In this document: positions 11,801-22,622 of the stretch, piece by piece
How positions within the stretch are numbered: position 1 is the stretch's first letter
How the letters are laid out: each line of letters begins with the position of its first letter
Assembly (NCBI GenBank): GCA_037176885.1
Contig: JAWWNJ010000142.1
Location: 124,001 to 188,000 of the forward strand
DNA length: 64,000 bases
Source: Favolaschia claudopus
Taxonomy: Eukaryota; Basidiomycota; Agaricomycetes; Agaricales; Mycenaceae
Direction: 5' to 3'
Program-made: the position numbers and the translations under genes
Notes under the pieces: model-generated
The model's input: only the letters and a program-made list of their open reading frames with translations
What the model was told of the DNA's origin: nothing
The model's database searches: none

Positions 11801-14800
11801 TAGTCTCCAATGGTGACCCCAGTCGTCAATTCGACGTCTGACTTGAGCTTCTTGAAAGCCGTTTGAACAAAGTTGGGAAGATTGAAATTGCTGTAGGGAT
11901 ACATCAGAAAAAAGAACATGACCAGACGGAGTCAGACTTGCGTGAAAAGATTATCTCTGCGAATGCCGCGTTTCACAGGCGAGGAGCTAGTGGACGCCGC
12001 GGGAAGGTATGAGATATCACCCAGTTCGACTATTTGATCCAGGGGAGCGACATCGAGGTTCGCTTCGAGCGCAAGTCTCCGTGTCAAAGAAAACAGTGTC
12101 GAGGGGTCGAAGTTCATATCAAGGTCCAAGTTGGGCGAAGTCGTGGTGGTTTTGCCAGGGTTGGTAAACTTGGACGTTGAGTTGATTGTACCAAGAAGCA
12201 CACCGAACGCCGACACGGTGGAGGAGATGCTGGTGATCTCTAGTGGTGCGGTGAACGGGTTGGCGATCGCTACGGTGACATGGCTGACATTGCTCGACCT
12301 TCCTGTGGTGGGCAGGACTTCGAGAGCAGCAGTGTTGAGCAGGTCGGATTTCAATGCAGGCAGAGTCACGTCGATATCAAGAGTCTTCAGAGCCGGAGCA
12401 AGGGAGTCAATCTTAGTGGTCCCATCGAATCCGGCAATCGACAATTGGACATCCTTCTTCCCGACGAACTCATTCAGAGTTTGCAAACCCTGTGGGCTCT
12501 TGTTCGCCTGGTGCACACCATGAGTCAGTCATTGGCCTCATGCAGTCGAGCAGTTAAAACGAACTTGGAAGTTAGAAGAGGTTTGCACAGTGTTGTTGCC
12601 CATGTTCAGAACAAGATTCGACATGGTGGCCGTACCCAGAATCGCGCCATCTCTCACCAGTTGCAACGCTGCGAATAATGTCAGTCTCGGGCCTAGTATA
12701 GAGAGATGTGTGACGCACTCAGATCTCCCAAAGAGAGTTTGAGGTTCGACGGGTTAAAGATAACCACCTGGATTCCGAGCGTGATACCGTCTGAAGTGCC
12801 ACCTTTGACGTCGACGGTTTCAATGGTTGCCATGCCTTTCAGACCCTGCAATCCCTTGAGCGAGGTCTGCACATCGACATTAATGGGATCAAGTGTGATG
12901 TTGCCAATGCCCATCTGAGCAATGGTACGTGAATGACCGACGAGACGGAACGGTGCGACAGCCTGATTGGTGAGACCAGTATTGAACGTCGCGAAATTGG
13001 GGTGTTCCGCTGTGGGGCAACTCAGATTGGTATCGCTGATCTTAATGTCCACTGTGCCCGACGTGTTGGTTTGGCCGTAGACGGTGATTTGTGAGGACGA
13101 GGCTCCGATGGGCTGTTAAAAACAAATCAAGAATTTGAGCATTTCAATCGAATTGAGAAACGTACGGTGGAGAGACCAGCCACCGTGCTACCATCCATCA
13201 TTGTGATATTGAAGTCATTCGCGATTTGCCCGATTGAGAGGTTGAATCCGAAGGGCAATTCTATGGGTGAATTAGTTCCACCAGTATGTTTCGTCTGTTT
13301 ACATACCAAGTGATGCCTGCACAGTGTTGCTTTGCGCAGAGGGAGCCCATGGGGTATTTTGCGAAAATTCTAAAGCAAAGTCGCCGATCGAGATGGCTCG
13401 AATGGGATTGATGGGTGTCGGCGGCACAAGAGGGACGTTAAGCTTGAGAGCTTGCAACCCGCTGCTGAGCCACGATATCGAAGAATTGTCGTTCTGCAGC
13501 GTCGAAACGCCTGTCGCTATCACCGGGGATGAGATGCTATTCAGATAATTGGTGAACAGCTCCGAGACCACAGCTAGATTGAAGTATCAGCATTCGTCTG
13601 AAAGAAGAATGTGCATAGAACTGACCGAGTTCTGAGGGATCTGTATGGCCTTCAAGGACACCCTTGAGCGTAATTGTGTTGTTGCCGGGAGCCTAGAGGA
13701 AATTAGTATGCTTCGAATAAAGAGAAACAAGAGGGGCATTACAATTATGGTGTCCGTGCTTCGCCCGAGACCCAGATCCACATTTTTATAGCTCAACGAG
13801 AAGACGACGGTGCCCAACTCGAGGCGGAACGGACTAGGGATTATTGGCGTTTTGCAGTCAAGTAAATAATGGATGATAGCCATACCTCGGGTTCGTCAGT
13901 CGAGTGACGGCTACGAAGTCGATACCACCAGCCGGATTGTCGCTTGGAAGTTGGAAATCCTGAATGGCAACACCACCGTTGAAGCTCCTGAAGCCTTGAT
14001 AATTGATGGATTGAACAGATTTAGCACGTTGCGAAATAGAAGTGTGTGAAAGAAGCACCATTGAGCGTGATCTGCTTGTTGAACTTGATTCCTGGACACC
14101 AACACAGAGTCAGCTGTGTGCTAAACAATGCGACAAGCAATGAAACCTTTGGAGACAGGGAATTTGAGAGCTTGCACGCGAAGGTTGTTGCTGTGCAGTC
14201 TCCAGGTAAAATTCTGGTCCGTGATCAAGTGCTGGGAAAACAGAACGAAGGCGGTTTGATTCGTAATGACGAATGGCGTTGCAGTCTGGTTGATGGTAGC
14301 CCTCTTGTGTGAAGCGTGGAGGGTATCGAGAGTGAGGTAACCGAGATCGATTTCAGGGCCGTCGTGGGTAATCCAAGAGACGTTAACAGGATCGGGGAAG
14401 GAGATTTTGGCAGAGATGACACCAGTATGTGCGACATTTCCTTCCATTGCGAGTAAGAACCTATGTACACGACGGGAATGAGAGGAAAAACTTGATATGA
14501 GAGGGAAAAAACGCACGAGCCATTTGTCGGGGAGGTGATATCAGCGACCTGAACGTCCAAAGTGCTTTTGTTGACAACACTCTGAACGATAGCGCGAACG
14601 ACAGGGAACAGCAGAACGAATAAGAGAACGATGCCCAAGGGAATTATAATGAGCTGTGATATAATGAATGCGCGTTTCTTGTAAAAGGGTGTTTTGGGCT
14701 GCTGCTGGGCGGGGACTGCTGGGTTCGACTGGTTACCGCCAGAGGTGATGGTTTGTCCTTCTGAAAAACGCGAGCCAGCGGGGACGGGCGCGTTGTCTGT

Positions 14801-14930
14801 CAAGAGAAGAGATGATGAACCTGTGTCGCGTCGCGAAGGCCGAGAAGAGGCGCAGGTTACCTCGTAGGCCAGTGTCTGAAGCGAGACTCTGAGCGCTGGG
14901 CCCACCTTGAAGGGCTCTGCGGGAGGCCAT
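5864..14930 (-). CDS. Giant Tag1/DUF3712-type vacuolar membrane protein with triplicated ectodomain
   Basis: One long intron-rich gene of 9.07 kb, estimated at roughly 2,400-2,500 residues. The first exon starts MASRRALQGGPSAQSLASDT and is followed by a cytosolic Ser/Gln/Pro-rich stretch and a single transmembrane helix (LIIIPLGIVLLFVLLFPVVR) about 80 residues in. That helix is followed by a long luminal part of beta-rich repeats of LEA/DUF3712 type. The family includes yeast Tag1 (Ylr173w, about 600 residues), a vacuolar membrane protein implicated in ending autophagy. Here the whole Tag1-like unit seems to occur three times, marked by PSDNPAGGI, PSNDPAGGI and PSDDPAGGI near 13,935, 10,895 and 8,235. 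The last exon (5864-5896) gives a Ser-only tail after an Ala/Ser/Thr-rich linker. Start choice: the first ATG in frame with the TM exon after a normal intron. That all exons belong to a single transcript is inferred from continuous in-frame joins, not shown. Confidence 0.8.
5897..8900 (-). repeat. Tag1-like ectodomain unit 3
   Basis: C-terminal copy. It shows FTWTISTSKLRLTALGTIFD, the landmark LPSDDPAGGIHIETDAGIPS (8,221-8,250), IIPQSGSDLQNIGVLFSNFL, and a distal half ending in VPWLHLDQTSVPTTYTLDLG before the Ala/Ser-rich linker. Order matches units 1 and 2; boundaries are approximate. Confidence 0.6.
8900..11650 (-). repeat. Tag1-like ectodomain unit 2
   Basis: Second copy. It has LTVNWAGKPLGHITMEPLKV, then the landmark LPSNDPAGGIHLTIDSTVTN (10,881-10,910), a serine-rich strand region (LVPQSSPEGLATVSAVFNNF), and a distal half including VTVANLDVNHGFPDHLLIKV and FTLANPFTASINLLHVGAV. 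The same element order as unit 1. Boundaries are approximate. Confidence 0.6.
11650..14515 (-). repeat. Tag1-like ectodomain unit 1
   Basis: Membrane-proximal copy of the luminal unit of about 780 residues. It contains in order a VSWITHDGPEIDLGYLTLDT strand, FTWRLHSNNLRVQALKF, the landmark LPSDNPAGGIDFVAVTRLTN (about 13,935), and a distal half with MATIETVDVKGG and GIQVVIFNPSNLKLSLGDL. Boundaries are approximate. Confidence 0.6.
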
Positions 14931-15639
14931 GGTGGTGGACGAGAAGGAGCGAAAGAACGCTGATTTAGGAAATGTGCCTTGGTCCGAGAAAATGAACGCA
15001 TCATCCCAGCAAAAAGTTTCCAAGTTGGCACAGAGAACCGCATGGTGGTGACTTCCCGTGACACCATTTTGATTTCACATCAACTGTTGTTTAGTGCAAC
15101 TGCGACTCTCCCGTTCCTGGAAAACGCTCAAATTCGTCTCAAATCGCGTTAGACATCGGCTACACACCCTTGGCGCGTCCTGAACACGCGTCTCGCGCTG
15201 TACCATTCATTTTCGCCCCTGTTTTCATGCGGAACCATTTTTGGCTCTATTTTACGCGGCTATCGGGGCCCCACACCGGCTGCTATTTGCGGGAAGGGGG
15301 TGCCGTTAAAAAGATCTCCATTCGCTCGTGTTTACCATTGACAACCTAGCCGACGCTAGCACGAATGTGCCGTGGGATGCGGAGAAGATATTCTTTCTCC
15401 GCATCTGGAGAACCTGGGGTTTCTCGTTCCTGACACTCTAATTTTCTTGCCTCTGCTTGCCCTCTTGGAATCTGCCATTCGCAGGATCGTGGACTGAACC
15501 ACCCAAAACATATGTCGCCTGAAAAAACAACAGCATGCTCAGTGTGCATCCGTGTCACGGATTCGCAGTTAATTTGTTTCACTCTTGTCACATACCAGAC
15601 AGCGACAATCTGGATTTTGTTGATTAACCTTCTAGACGT
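14931..15639. other. Intergenic, upstream of the Tag1-like gene
   Basis: About 700 bp without a convincing gene. It presumably holds the promoter and 5' UTR of the Tag1-like gene. Open frames here are short, lack family motifs and contradict each other between strands. Confidence 0.5.
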
Positions 15640-16287
15640 TGCTCAACAGTATCGAGCCTGTAAGACCCCATTTAGACAGTGTGCGATATCGTCGATATGT
15701 AGGAGCCTGAGGGCGTATTCTGGCGTATTCAACAGCATGGGGCCATGGGCTGCGCCGATATAATCCGCGATGACGGGGTACCGTGTGGAAACACCGCCCA
15801 TCGAGCGTCGAAATTGAGTTCCCATGCCACCGCACAAGCCCTTAAATTTACTAGCAAGACGTGAGGCTGCCAGTATGCAAACGTACCAACAGACTTGGTG
15901 CACCGAGTTCATCTCACTGCTCCCAGAGAACCGTACTTCATTTTTCAAGTGGACAGGATACTTACTAGATTCTGAATGTATTGGGCGGACGTCCAGAAGT
16001 AGAGGAAGCACATGCCACCCAACGTCGGTGGAGCTCAGCGCCCGGTCGCCGAAGACGAATAAGCTCAGTTGTCCTCATTTATCCAGATGATAAGAGACGG
16101 GACACACAACACCGACCACGAAGACAGCAAAAATGGTGAATGCAGCAAGGGTTGAAGCATCACCAGAAAAAGGGAGCCGAAGACTGGCGGTGTGAATCAA
16201 TGAGGGGGATGGACTAATAACTATTCGATCAAAATTATGATTGCGAGAGTCGACGTCTTGGACACAGACCACCATGATGTGCAGCAT
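15640..16287 (-). pseudogene. Possible decayed multi-pass membrane protein gene
   Basis: On the minus strand several short membrane-like segments follow one another: GDASTLAAFTIFAVFVVGVV after an ATG at 16,287, then GGMCFLYFWTSAQYIQNL, which ends at a good GTAAGT donor near 15,960, then SVGTFAYWQPHVLL or an alternative frame with VCWYVCILAASRL. The order and the WTS..I.N motif remind me weakly of choline-transporter-like (CTL/Pns1) proteins. However, stop codons fall between the segments in every simple join, no full-length frame can be built and no end can be defined. It may be a decayed gene or chance. No function is claimed. Confidence 0.2.
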
Positions 16288-17022
16288 AACTCTTGACCAT
16301 ACTAGTCCCTAGGTCTTTGCTTACAATCAGCGCCGTGCAAAATGTTTAATGAACTGGTCTAACTGCCGCAATCAGGAAACAGCCAACACGCGTCTACATG
16401 TGTTAACTTCACATTTTGCGTCACGCAGCGCTGCAGCCTATTCCACTTCGTGCTCTCATCTTACATTGCGCGACCTGCTTACGACTACGCGACCTACATT
16501 TTTTCACTGGAACTTATTGCTGGCTCTTCCCAAACTCTCTTCGAGGGATACTTACTTTCGTTCTCCGAGAGTCATTCACGCAGCTTGAGCTTTGGCGTCG
16601 CCGACCCTACCCTGCACACACTGATGTCGCGACCAACCCAGATGATATAATTTTCGAGCTTTGTTTGGCTCCCACAGGACAAATTTTCAGGCCAGACATT
16701 CTGGGAACTTTCGTGGTTTTGATCAGAGTAGTGGATGTTCACCCTTGTTGTATATTTCAAGTTACCATAGTCCTGAATTCATTGACCTATAGCTAAGTAC
16801 AGTTACATCCGCTTTCGAGAAGGGTTCATGTAAGAAGATTTGTCCTTTGAGTTGTAATGACAGTGATAGAAAGAACGGAATCTAGGTAGTGAACACATCG
16901 GAATGGCCTAATGAGTTTTAACAATAACCAGCCACACATATTGAGAGATGAGAATGCTGACCTGTTGTCATCCGAGCAATTCACCGTTATATTCACAAGC
17001 ATCTTGGCTTCTAATCCCGCTA
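16288..17022. other. Intergenic, nothing recognised
   Basis: About 730 bp between the possible remnant and the stop codon of the disordered-protein gene. Frames are short on both strands, and I see no RNA gene or repeat. Confidence 0.5.
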
Positions 17023-20000
17023 TCAAACAGCGAGTGCGGAGAACCCGCCACGGCCAAGAGGACGGGGGTAGGGACCGTCGTTCGAGAAAGAGGAAACCAT
17101 ATCAATTGGAAACGAAGGAGAAAGCACGGGAAGCAGAGGGGTAAACCGATCTGACTGCAAAGCTGCTTTGTGAAAAGAGGTTGTCGACGACGACGGGCTT
17201 GGTGAAGATTGCGACCGAGAAAACGAGAAAGACATGAGATTCCGGAAAGAACTGAGGTGTTTCTTCATCCCTCGCAAACTCGAGCCTGTCTGCGGTGCCA
17301 CATCGTTCGGCTTGGCTGGCAGGTGAGCCTGAGGGAGAGGCACTTTGGGAAGGAATATCTCGCTGGGGTTGCTTGATCCGTTGAGCATCCATGTGCTGGG
17401 TGGGGGATGCGGAATTGTATAAGTGGGCAAGGACGGTGTGGAGGGGGCAGAGGGCCCGAAGCGATGGTGATTTGTTTGTTTCCTACGGTTGGGAACAAGT
17501 GGTATGGGCGATGTTGGCAGCGTTGATGTTCGAGGAAACTCGTGGATGATTCCAATTTCGGGTGCCTTTGTGATTTGCCTGGGGTTAACGCCAATAGGAT
17601 GTCCGACGACCGAGACGTTCGATGAGGTTCTCCGCGTAGAACTCGCCTCACGCTGGATATCCAGAACGTCTCGCCACTGGTCATTGTGAGGAACGTCACC
17701 TATTTGTTCCGTTCGAGACAAAGGGGGTCTCCGCTCAAAATCCAGCCCGCTTCTCATGGGACTGCGCCAGGCTGGCGCCGAAGGCTCCAAAGCACGCCCG
17801 CTATTATCGTCCCGAGAATGAGCGTAAGGATATGTAGATGCCTCAAAAACCGCTGGTACAAATTCGTTGTTTGGAACGTCGTCCTCGACGTCGCCTGTTG
17901 ACTGAGGAAGTGGGGGTACCAAAGGTTGGTCGACAGGGGAGCAGAAAGACGCTTGTGAATATATGGAAGTCATGGACATCGGCGTCATCTGCCCTGTCGC
18001 CCGTCCCCGCCCCTTGCTTCCGCTTCTCCTCACTGAGCGTACGCGGCGGTGGCGACTCGGTCGCCGACGCGAAGTGTAGTATGCGGAAGAAAATTGAGAA
18101 TATACGGACATGGCATCGTCGTCAATATCCGACGATACCGGGCTCGGGGGCGGAGACTCGTAGAATGAGATGCGAGATGGCGGAGATCGTGGCTCTTCTT
18201 GTGAGGCAAACTCGGGGATCAAAGGCCTACGAATCGAAGATTTACGATTGCTGCTCGGATGGGCCAGGGTAATGGCGTGGTCAGAGCGTCGCAGTCTCGG
18301 CCCGACTGAATCACTCGGCGAGCCTCGAGAGTGCTGGTTGACCCCAGGTTCTGGAGTCATGGTGCGTGCACATGAGGTGAACGCTTTGGGAGAATGTGGT
18401 GGCGTGGGCATCGGAGAGATTATGAAGTCAGAAGAATCAACCGACGCAGCATGTGAGGAATGAGATTGGGTCGATGATATGTTGGACGAAGAACCAAAAT
18501 AAATTGGTGGAGTTGGCAGGGGCGATATAGTGCGGATAGATGATGCAGGAGAGTCCATAGGCAAAGATCCATTCGACGATGACGGGCAGTATCGTTGTGT
18601 ATTCTCGGCTTCAATGACGGACGTGCGGGTAGGAATTTTGACAGGCGGGGGACGCAGCTTCGACCGTGGGGGTATGGCAGGTTTCTGAGAGGTAAAGAAA
18701 TCCCTATTATTCTTCTGTGCCTGCGGAGGCGACGCCTGAGGTGACAATGGACGGCAGATTTCTCTTTCAGATGGAGGAGGCGACAAAGTTCGAAGCCACA
18801 TCTCCGTCACTCGTCCTGGAGGAGGCGAGAACGAGGCCGAATAATGCGCAAGCGTAGACTCCGGTTGGTGATCAGTATCCAAAAACTTGTGATTGGCAAC
18901 AGGAGATGGAGGAGAGCGTCGAGGGGACGGTGGAGGAGTGAGAGGGGAGGGGCTAGTGCGCAAGGCCCGAAGTGAATTCGAAGACGGCTTGTTACGTGTA
19001 TGGCGCCCTGCCAGTGCATTTGAAGGGAGAGAGGGAGAAGACACCGGTGATGCATGAAAACAGCCAGAAGGGAACGTCTTCCCTACACTTGTAATGTCAG
19101 AAACGATGCCATCGGCATTCATGTAGTGGAGGTTTGACGTCTGGGTTGATACCAGACGTGAATCTGTCGTTGAGCGAGTTGAGGAAGGAAAAATTGTCTC
19201 CGCATGACCGGTGTCTCTCCAGGCGATGTCTCCTGAAAATCTCAGTGGTGAGTTACAGTAGATGGATGCAGTTCAGACACTCACCATTAGAAAGCGGACC
19301 TCTGGCGAAGTCGTTTGCTATCAAATGATGTTAATGAAAGAGCAGAGCCATAGGGAACGAATGTACCGTGGATCCCCGGGTGTGAGTTAACACAACCAGG
19401 ATAGATGTTAGCTTTGACAAGTTTCGCGTCTATCAGAAGTGAATGGAATGAATGATGCACGTATGTTGAACAATTCACCATCGTTTTGGACGTCTATGTT
19501 TGGAGAGGTAATATTATAAACGAGATCATCAACCAGCCCATCCACGGCCTCCCCATCGATGAATGTATTATACTCGTCCATCGCTACGGTTGGCGCCCTT
19601 GAATCGACTTCTCCATACGCACATTGAACACTCGGCACAAGAGAAAGATGAGGAGCATGCAACATACCTCTATCAGTGTGCACCATCAGACGTGCAGCAT
19701 GAAAGCCGGGCACCTTGGCAGGGCGATGTAGGCTCAGTCGACCCAGAAAGGCTTTGAGTTTCAGGGGCGAGGATCTAGGTTTGGACCCAATTCTGGATGC
19801 GGTCCGGTCAGTCTTGCAGTATCCGCTATCAACACACGTCGGTAGTTCCGTCAAAGACGAGAGAGAAGAGGTGGGGGACCACCTCGATTGAGGGACGCTG
19901 TCAATACTGGAGGAATAAGGTGCGAATACATCGAGCTCCCACTCTGTGTTGGCGCCGAGACCCGGAGGATCTGGAAGAGGAAAGGGGAGGGACGAAACTG

Positions 20001-20472
20001 AAGCAAGGGAAAGATTGCTGGTCTTCCTTGTAATCAACCCAGAAAGGGATGTAGAAGGTCGGCACATAGAGGATGGTGACCGTGAGATCAAGGATGGGGT
20101 CGCCGCGCGTTCGCGGAAACAAGTGGGCGAAGAGGAATGGCCAGTAATGAGAGTCGCAGCGCTCGGAGTATTCCGGCGCACTGTGTCCTGGGAGCACACG
20201 CTCGAGTCGTCCGCTTGTACATCTTGAATTCTCGATGAACCAGGAATGTACACGGCCTCTCGAAATTGGGATAAGGAAGGAGAGGACCGACACCTGGCCG
20301 GTCGAGGTATAGGGTACAGTGCGGTGGAAACCTGAAAAGTCGAAGGAAGGCTGTAATTGTGCATATGTCGCTGAGTTGAACGGTTTCCATTGCTGGTTGA
20401 AGAGAGAAACGAAGGCATTGGTGTAAGGAGTGGGTGGCGCGAGGGTTGGGAACGAGAGACGATATGGCACAT
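17023..20472 (-). CDS. Large intrinsically disordered protein, function unknown
   Basis: Four exons (complement of 19479-20472, 19367-19429, 19285-19317 and 17023-19232) join in frame to 1,099 residues. The product is dominated by Ser, Pro, Arg and Thr with many SP/TP sites (for example TSPSPLTPPPSPRRSPPSPV) and no recognisable domain. One less disordered stretch, MDEYNTFIDGEAVDGLVDDL, is acidic and could form a helix. The composition is that of a phosphorylated scaffold or regulatory protein, but no role can be assigned. The start is uncertain: a TATA-like run abuts the first ATG (20,472), so the next in-frame ATG at 20,418 (MPSFLSSTSNGNRS) may be the real start. The 33- and 63-nt internal exons were placed by frame continuity and good splice borders. 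Confidence 0.75.
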
Positions 20473-20478
20473 ATATAG
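20472..20478 (-). promoter_or_regulatory. TATA-like element at the disordered-protein gene
   Basis: On the minus strand the run reads CTATATATG, overlapping the first in-frame ATG. If it is the functional TATA box, transcription starts downstream and the protein starts at the ATG at 20,418. Confidence 0.35.
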
Positions 20479-20933
20479 GCAATAAACGCTCTTTCATACC
20501 GAGTAGACTGATACATGAAGCGTCCGAGGAAGAGAAAGAAAAAAGAGATGCGAATAACAAACCAAAGTAGTGCTGTCACCTCTATCGAGCACGAAACGCA
20601 GGCATTTTTCAGGTAGTTATAACCGCCAGACCATTCAAGAGCGGATTTTCAACAGGGCGGACGGAAGTCGTATTTTCTGGCCAGGCTGAGGAAGTAAGCA
20701 TTGAGACCAAATCTCGTCGTCTCGGTGTCTGCCCAAGTAACTGAGTTTTATGTGGGGGCGAACGATGACCGACACGGGTCCGGGCGGGAACATATTGAAT
20801 CCCTTACATCCGCCATCGCGCTAGTATCCAGAGTTAACGAATTCGAAAGGGCGCTACGGAGTATATGGTCGTGGATCGAGTCCAAGTTGAGCAAACATCA
20901 CCACTTCATCACGTAAACAAAGTCTACTAGTTG
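20479..20933. other. Intergenic between SurE stop and disordered-protein gene
   Basis: About 450 bp, presumably the 5' region of the disordered-protein gene and the 3' UTR of the SurE gene, which is transcribed on the same strand. A 71-residue frame on the plus strand shows no family features. Confidence 0.5.
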
Positions 20934-22508
20934 CTACAACTTCATTTTCCAGATTCTATCTTCCAGATCTGTGGCTTCTTCGGCCGGCTCTGCGAAACTC
21001 GAGCGAAGAGGGGTGACACTCGCGTATCCTTCACTGCGGTTAGATGCAATTATACGACCTAATGCTAGTCAGACCTTTGAACATTGCCCATCCTGTTTCC
21101 GTCATGGTAATGAAGAAATGCCACGAAGAGGACAAAAATGAATGGCTGACCGTCAGATCCAACAGGGATAGCAGATTCATCTGGACGAATCAATCCTTCC
21201 ATGGAGGGTGAAAATTTGAAAGCCAGACCGCCTTGGACATTGGAAGATTCAGTAGAAGCGGAAACATCTTCTGTCGATGCATCGGGTCCTGCTGCATTCA
21301 CGGAAGGTTGGGTGAAGGTCTTGGAAGCCGCCGTCCCCGATGGTATGGCCTTGAATAAGCGCCCGTAAGAGTTGCGCCACATTTTCGTCCAAACAATCTT
21401 GAGGCTTTCTTCGGCAAGTAATCCATCAATCATGGGGATATTTATGCTGTAAAGGTCGACTTCTCCGCGTAGCCCCTCGTCCTTTCCCCAATGATTCCAT
21501 AGATACTGGATAATGCGGCCTGCAAGGACGTGGGCGGGTTGGAAGTAGGAGTTTGGCGTAGGGTGGACAACAGTTCCGTACGAAAGAGCGATAGAGCGTG
21601 TTTTAGACAATGCAGCACTGAGGGCAGCACCGAGGGTTCCTGACGACAAAGCAAAAGCGGCTATACTCACGGAGCACATGAGGGTGTTAATTGAGACTGT
21701 GCGCGCAAAACTGACAAGAAGTCTACGCAATAATCAGTCAAGGCGTTCATGGGCGACAATTTGGTTTCGACTTACATTCCGACCGAGATTGGGACCGCTG
21801 ATCTGAAGGGGAAAACGCTGAGTAGCTGGAAAGAGAGCGCAAAAAGCACTGACGACCAGGTCAATCCCAGAATACAGATTGTGTAGACCAACGTTTGCGC
21901 AGGTGGCCGGAGTCTACGTACGGACGATGAGGGCGAACATAGACTATGACGCGGCGAAGATTACACCGTCGAGCAAAATCCATTCAGCCTAAGTCATATG
22001 AACTCTCTGGGTAAATAGATTGCGTGCCTGAATAGCAGAAACTAACCACTTCGCCATCCTTGAGCGGCCTAGGCGTCGTAGATGTCTCACCTGTCAGTCC
22101 GTCTTGGAAAATTCAATGAAACCCGAGATGGCTGATTTTTGGTAAAGCACTCATACCAGGTCCAGTCGGATAAAAGTATCTGCCATTGGTAATTTCGGTA
22201 ATGTGGAATGCTTTGCCTGAAGAGCGTGAACAGAGATGTTTTGAGGATCGAAACTGAGATCAAGCCACACCAATCCAAGACTTTTGAGAGCTGCTTCGAA
22301 GTCAATGACACTTTTCTCGATCGTTTCATTCTAATGACCTTGGGATCACCACAGAAACATCCCAGCCCATAGCAGACAAATGATTGTAAAACGAGAAGAT
22401 ATAGGGAGAAACGGTGGGATCTGGAGGGCCATCGTCGTTGCACAAGAGGACCTAGGAGACGAGGGAAAGACGAGTTATGGAGTGGGTGTGTATGTAAGTT
22501 ACCTTCAT
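20934..22508 (-). CDS. SurE-type acid phosphatase/5'-nucleotidase
   Basis: SurE superfamily metal-dependent phosphatase or nucleotidase acting on nucleoside monophosphates or other phosphate esters. The start codon is followed by only one more codon before the first intron (ATGAAG then GTAACT); the next exon opens VLLCNDDGPPDPT, completing the metal-binding NDDG motif of the active site. Later exons give VSINTLMCSVSIAAFALSSG, SGTLGAALSAALSKTRSIAL (the conserved SG..GAA..A...G....A.S region) and LYSINIPMIDGLL with MWRNSYGRLFKA. The last exon ends EGYASVTPLRSSF and DLEDRIWKMKL at 20,934. In budding yeast this domain is fused to a tubulin-tyrosine-ligase-like domain (Pby1); no such domain is present here. 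The start is divergent from the homeobox gene by 114 bp. Confidence 0.88.
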
Positions 22509-22622
22509 GGTGGTAGAGTTGAAGGAAGCGGGCCGGATGGCCGATAGAAAAGTGGCTGTGGTGATGGATCCCATTAGCAGTTTGCTGAAAAATGGAATGG
22601 GCCTTTCATTGACCTCGCCGCC

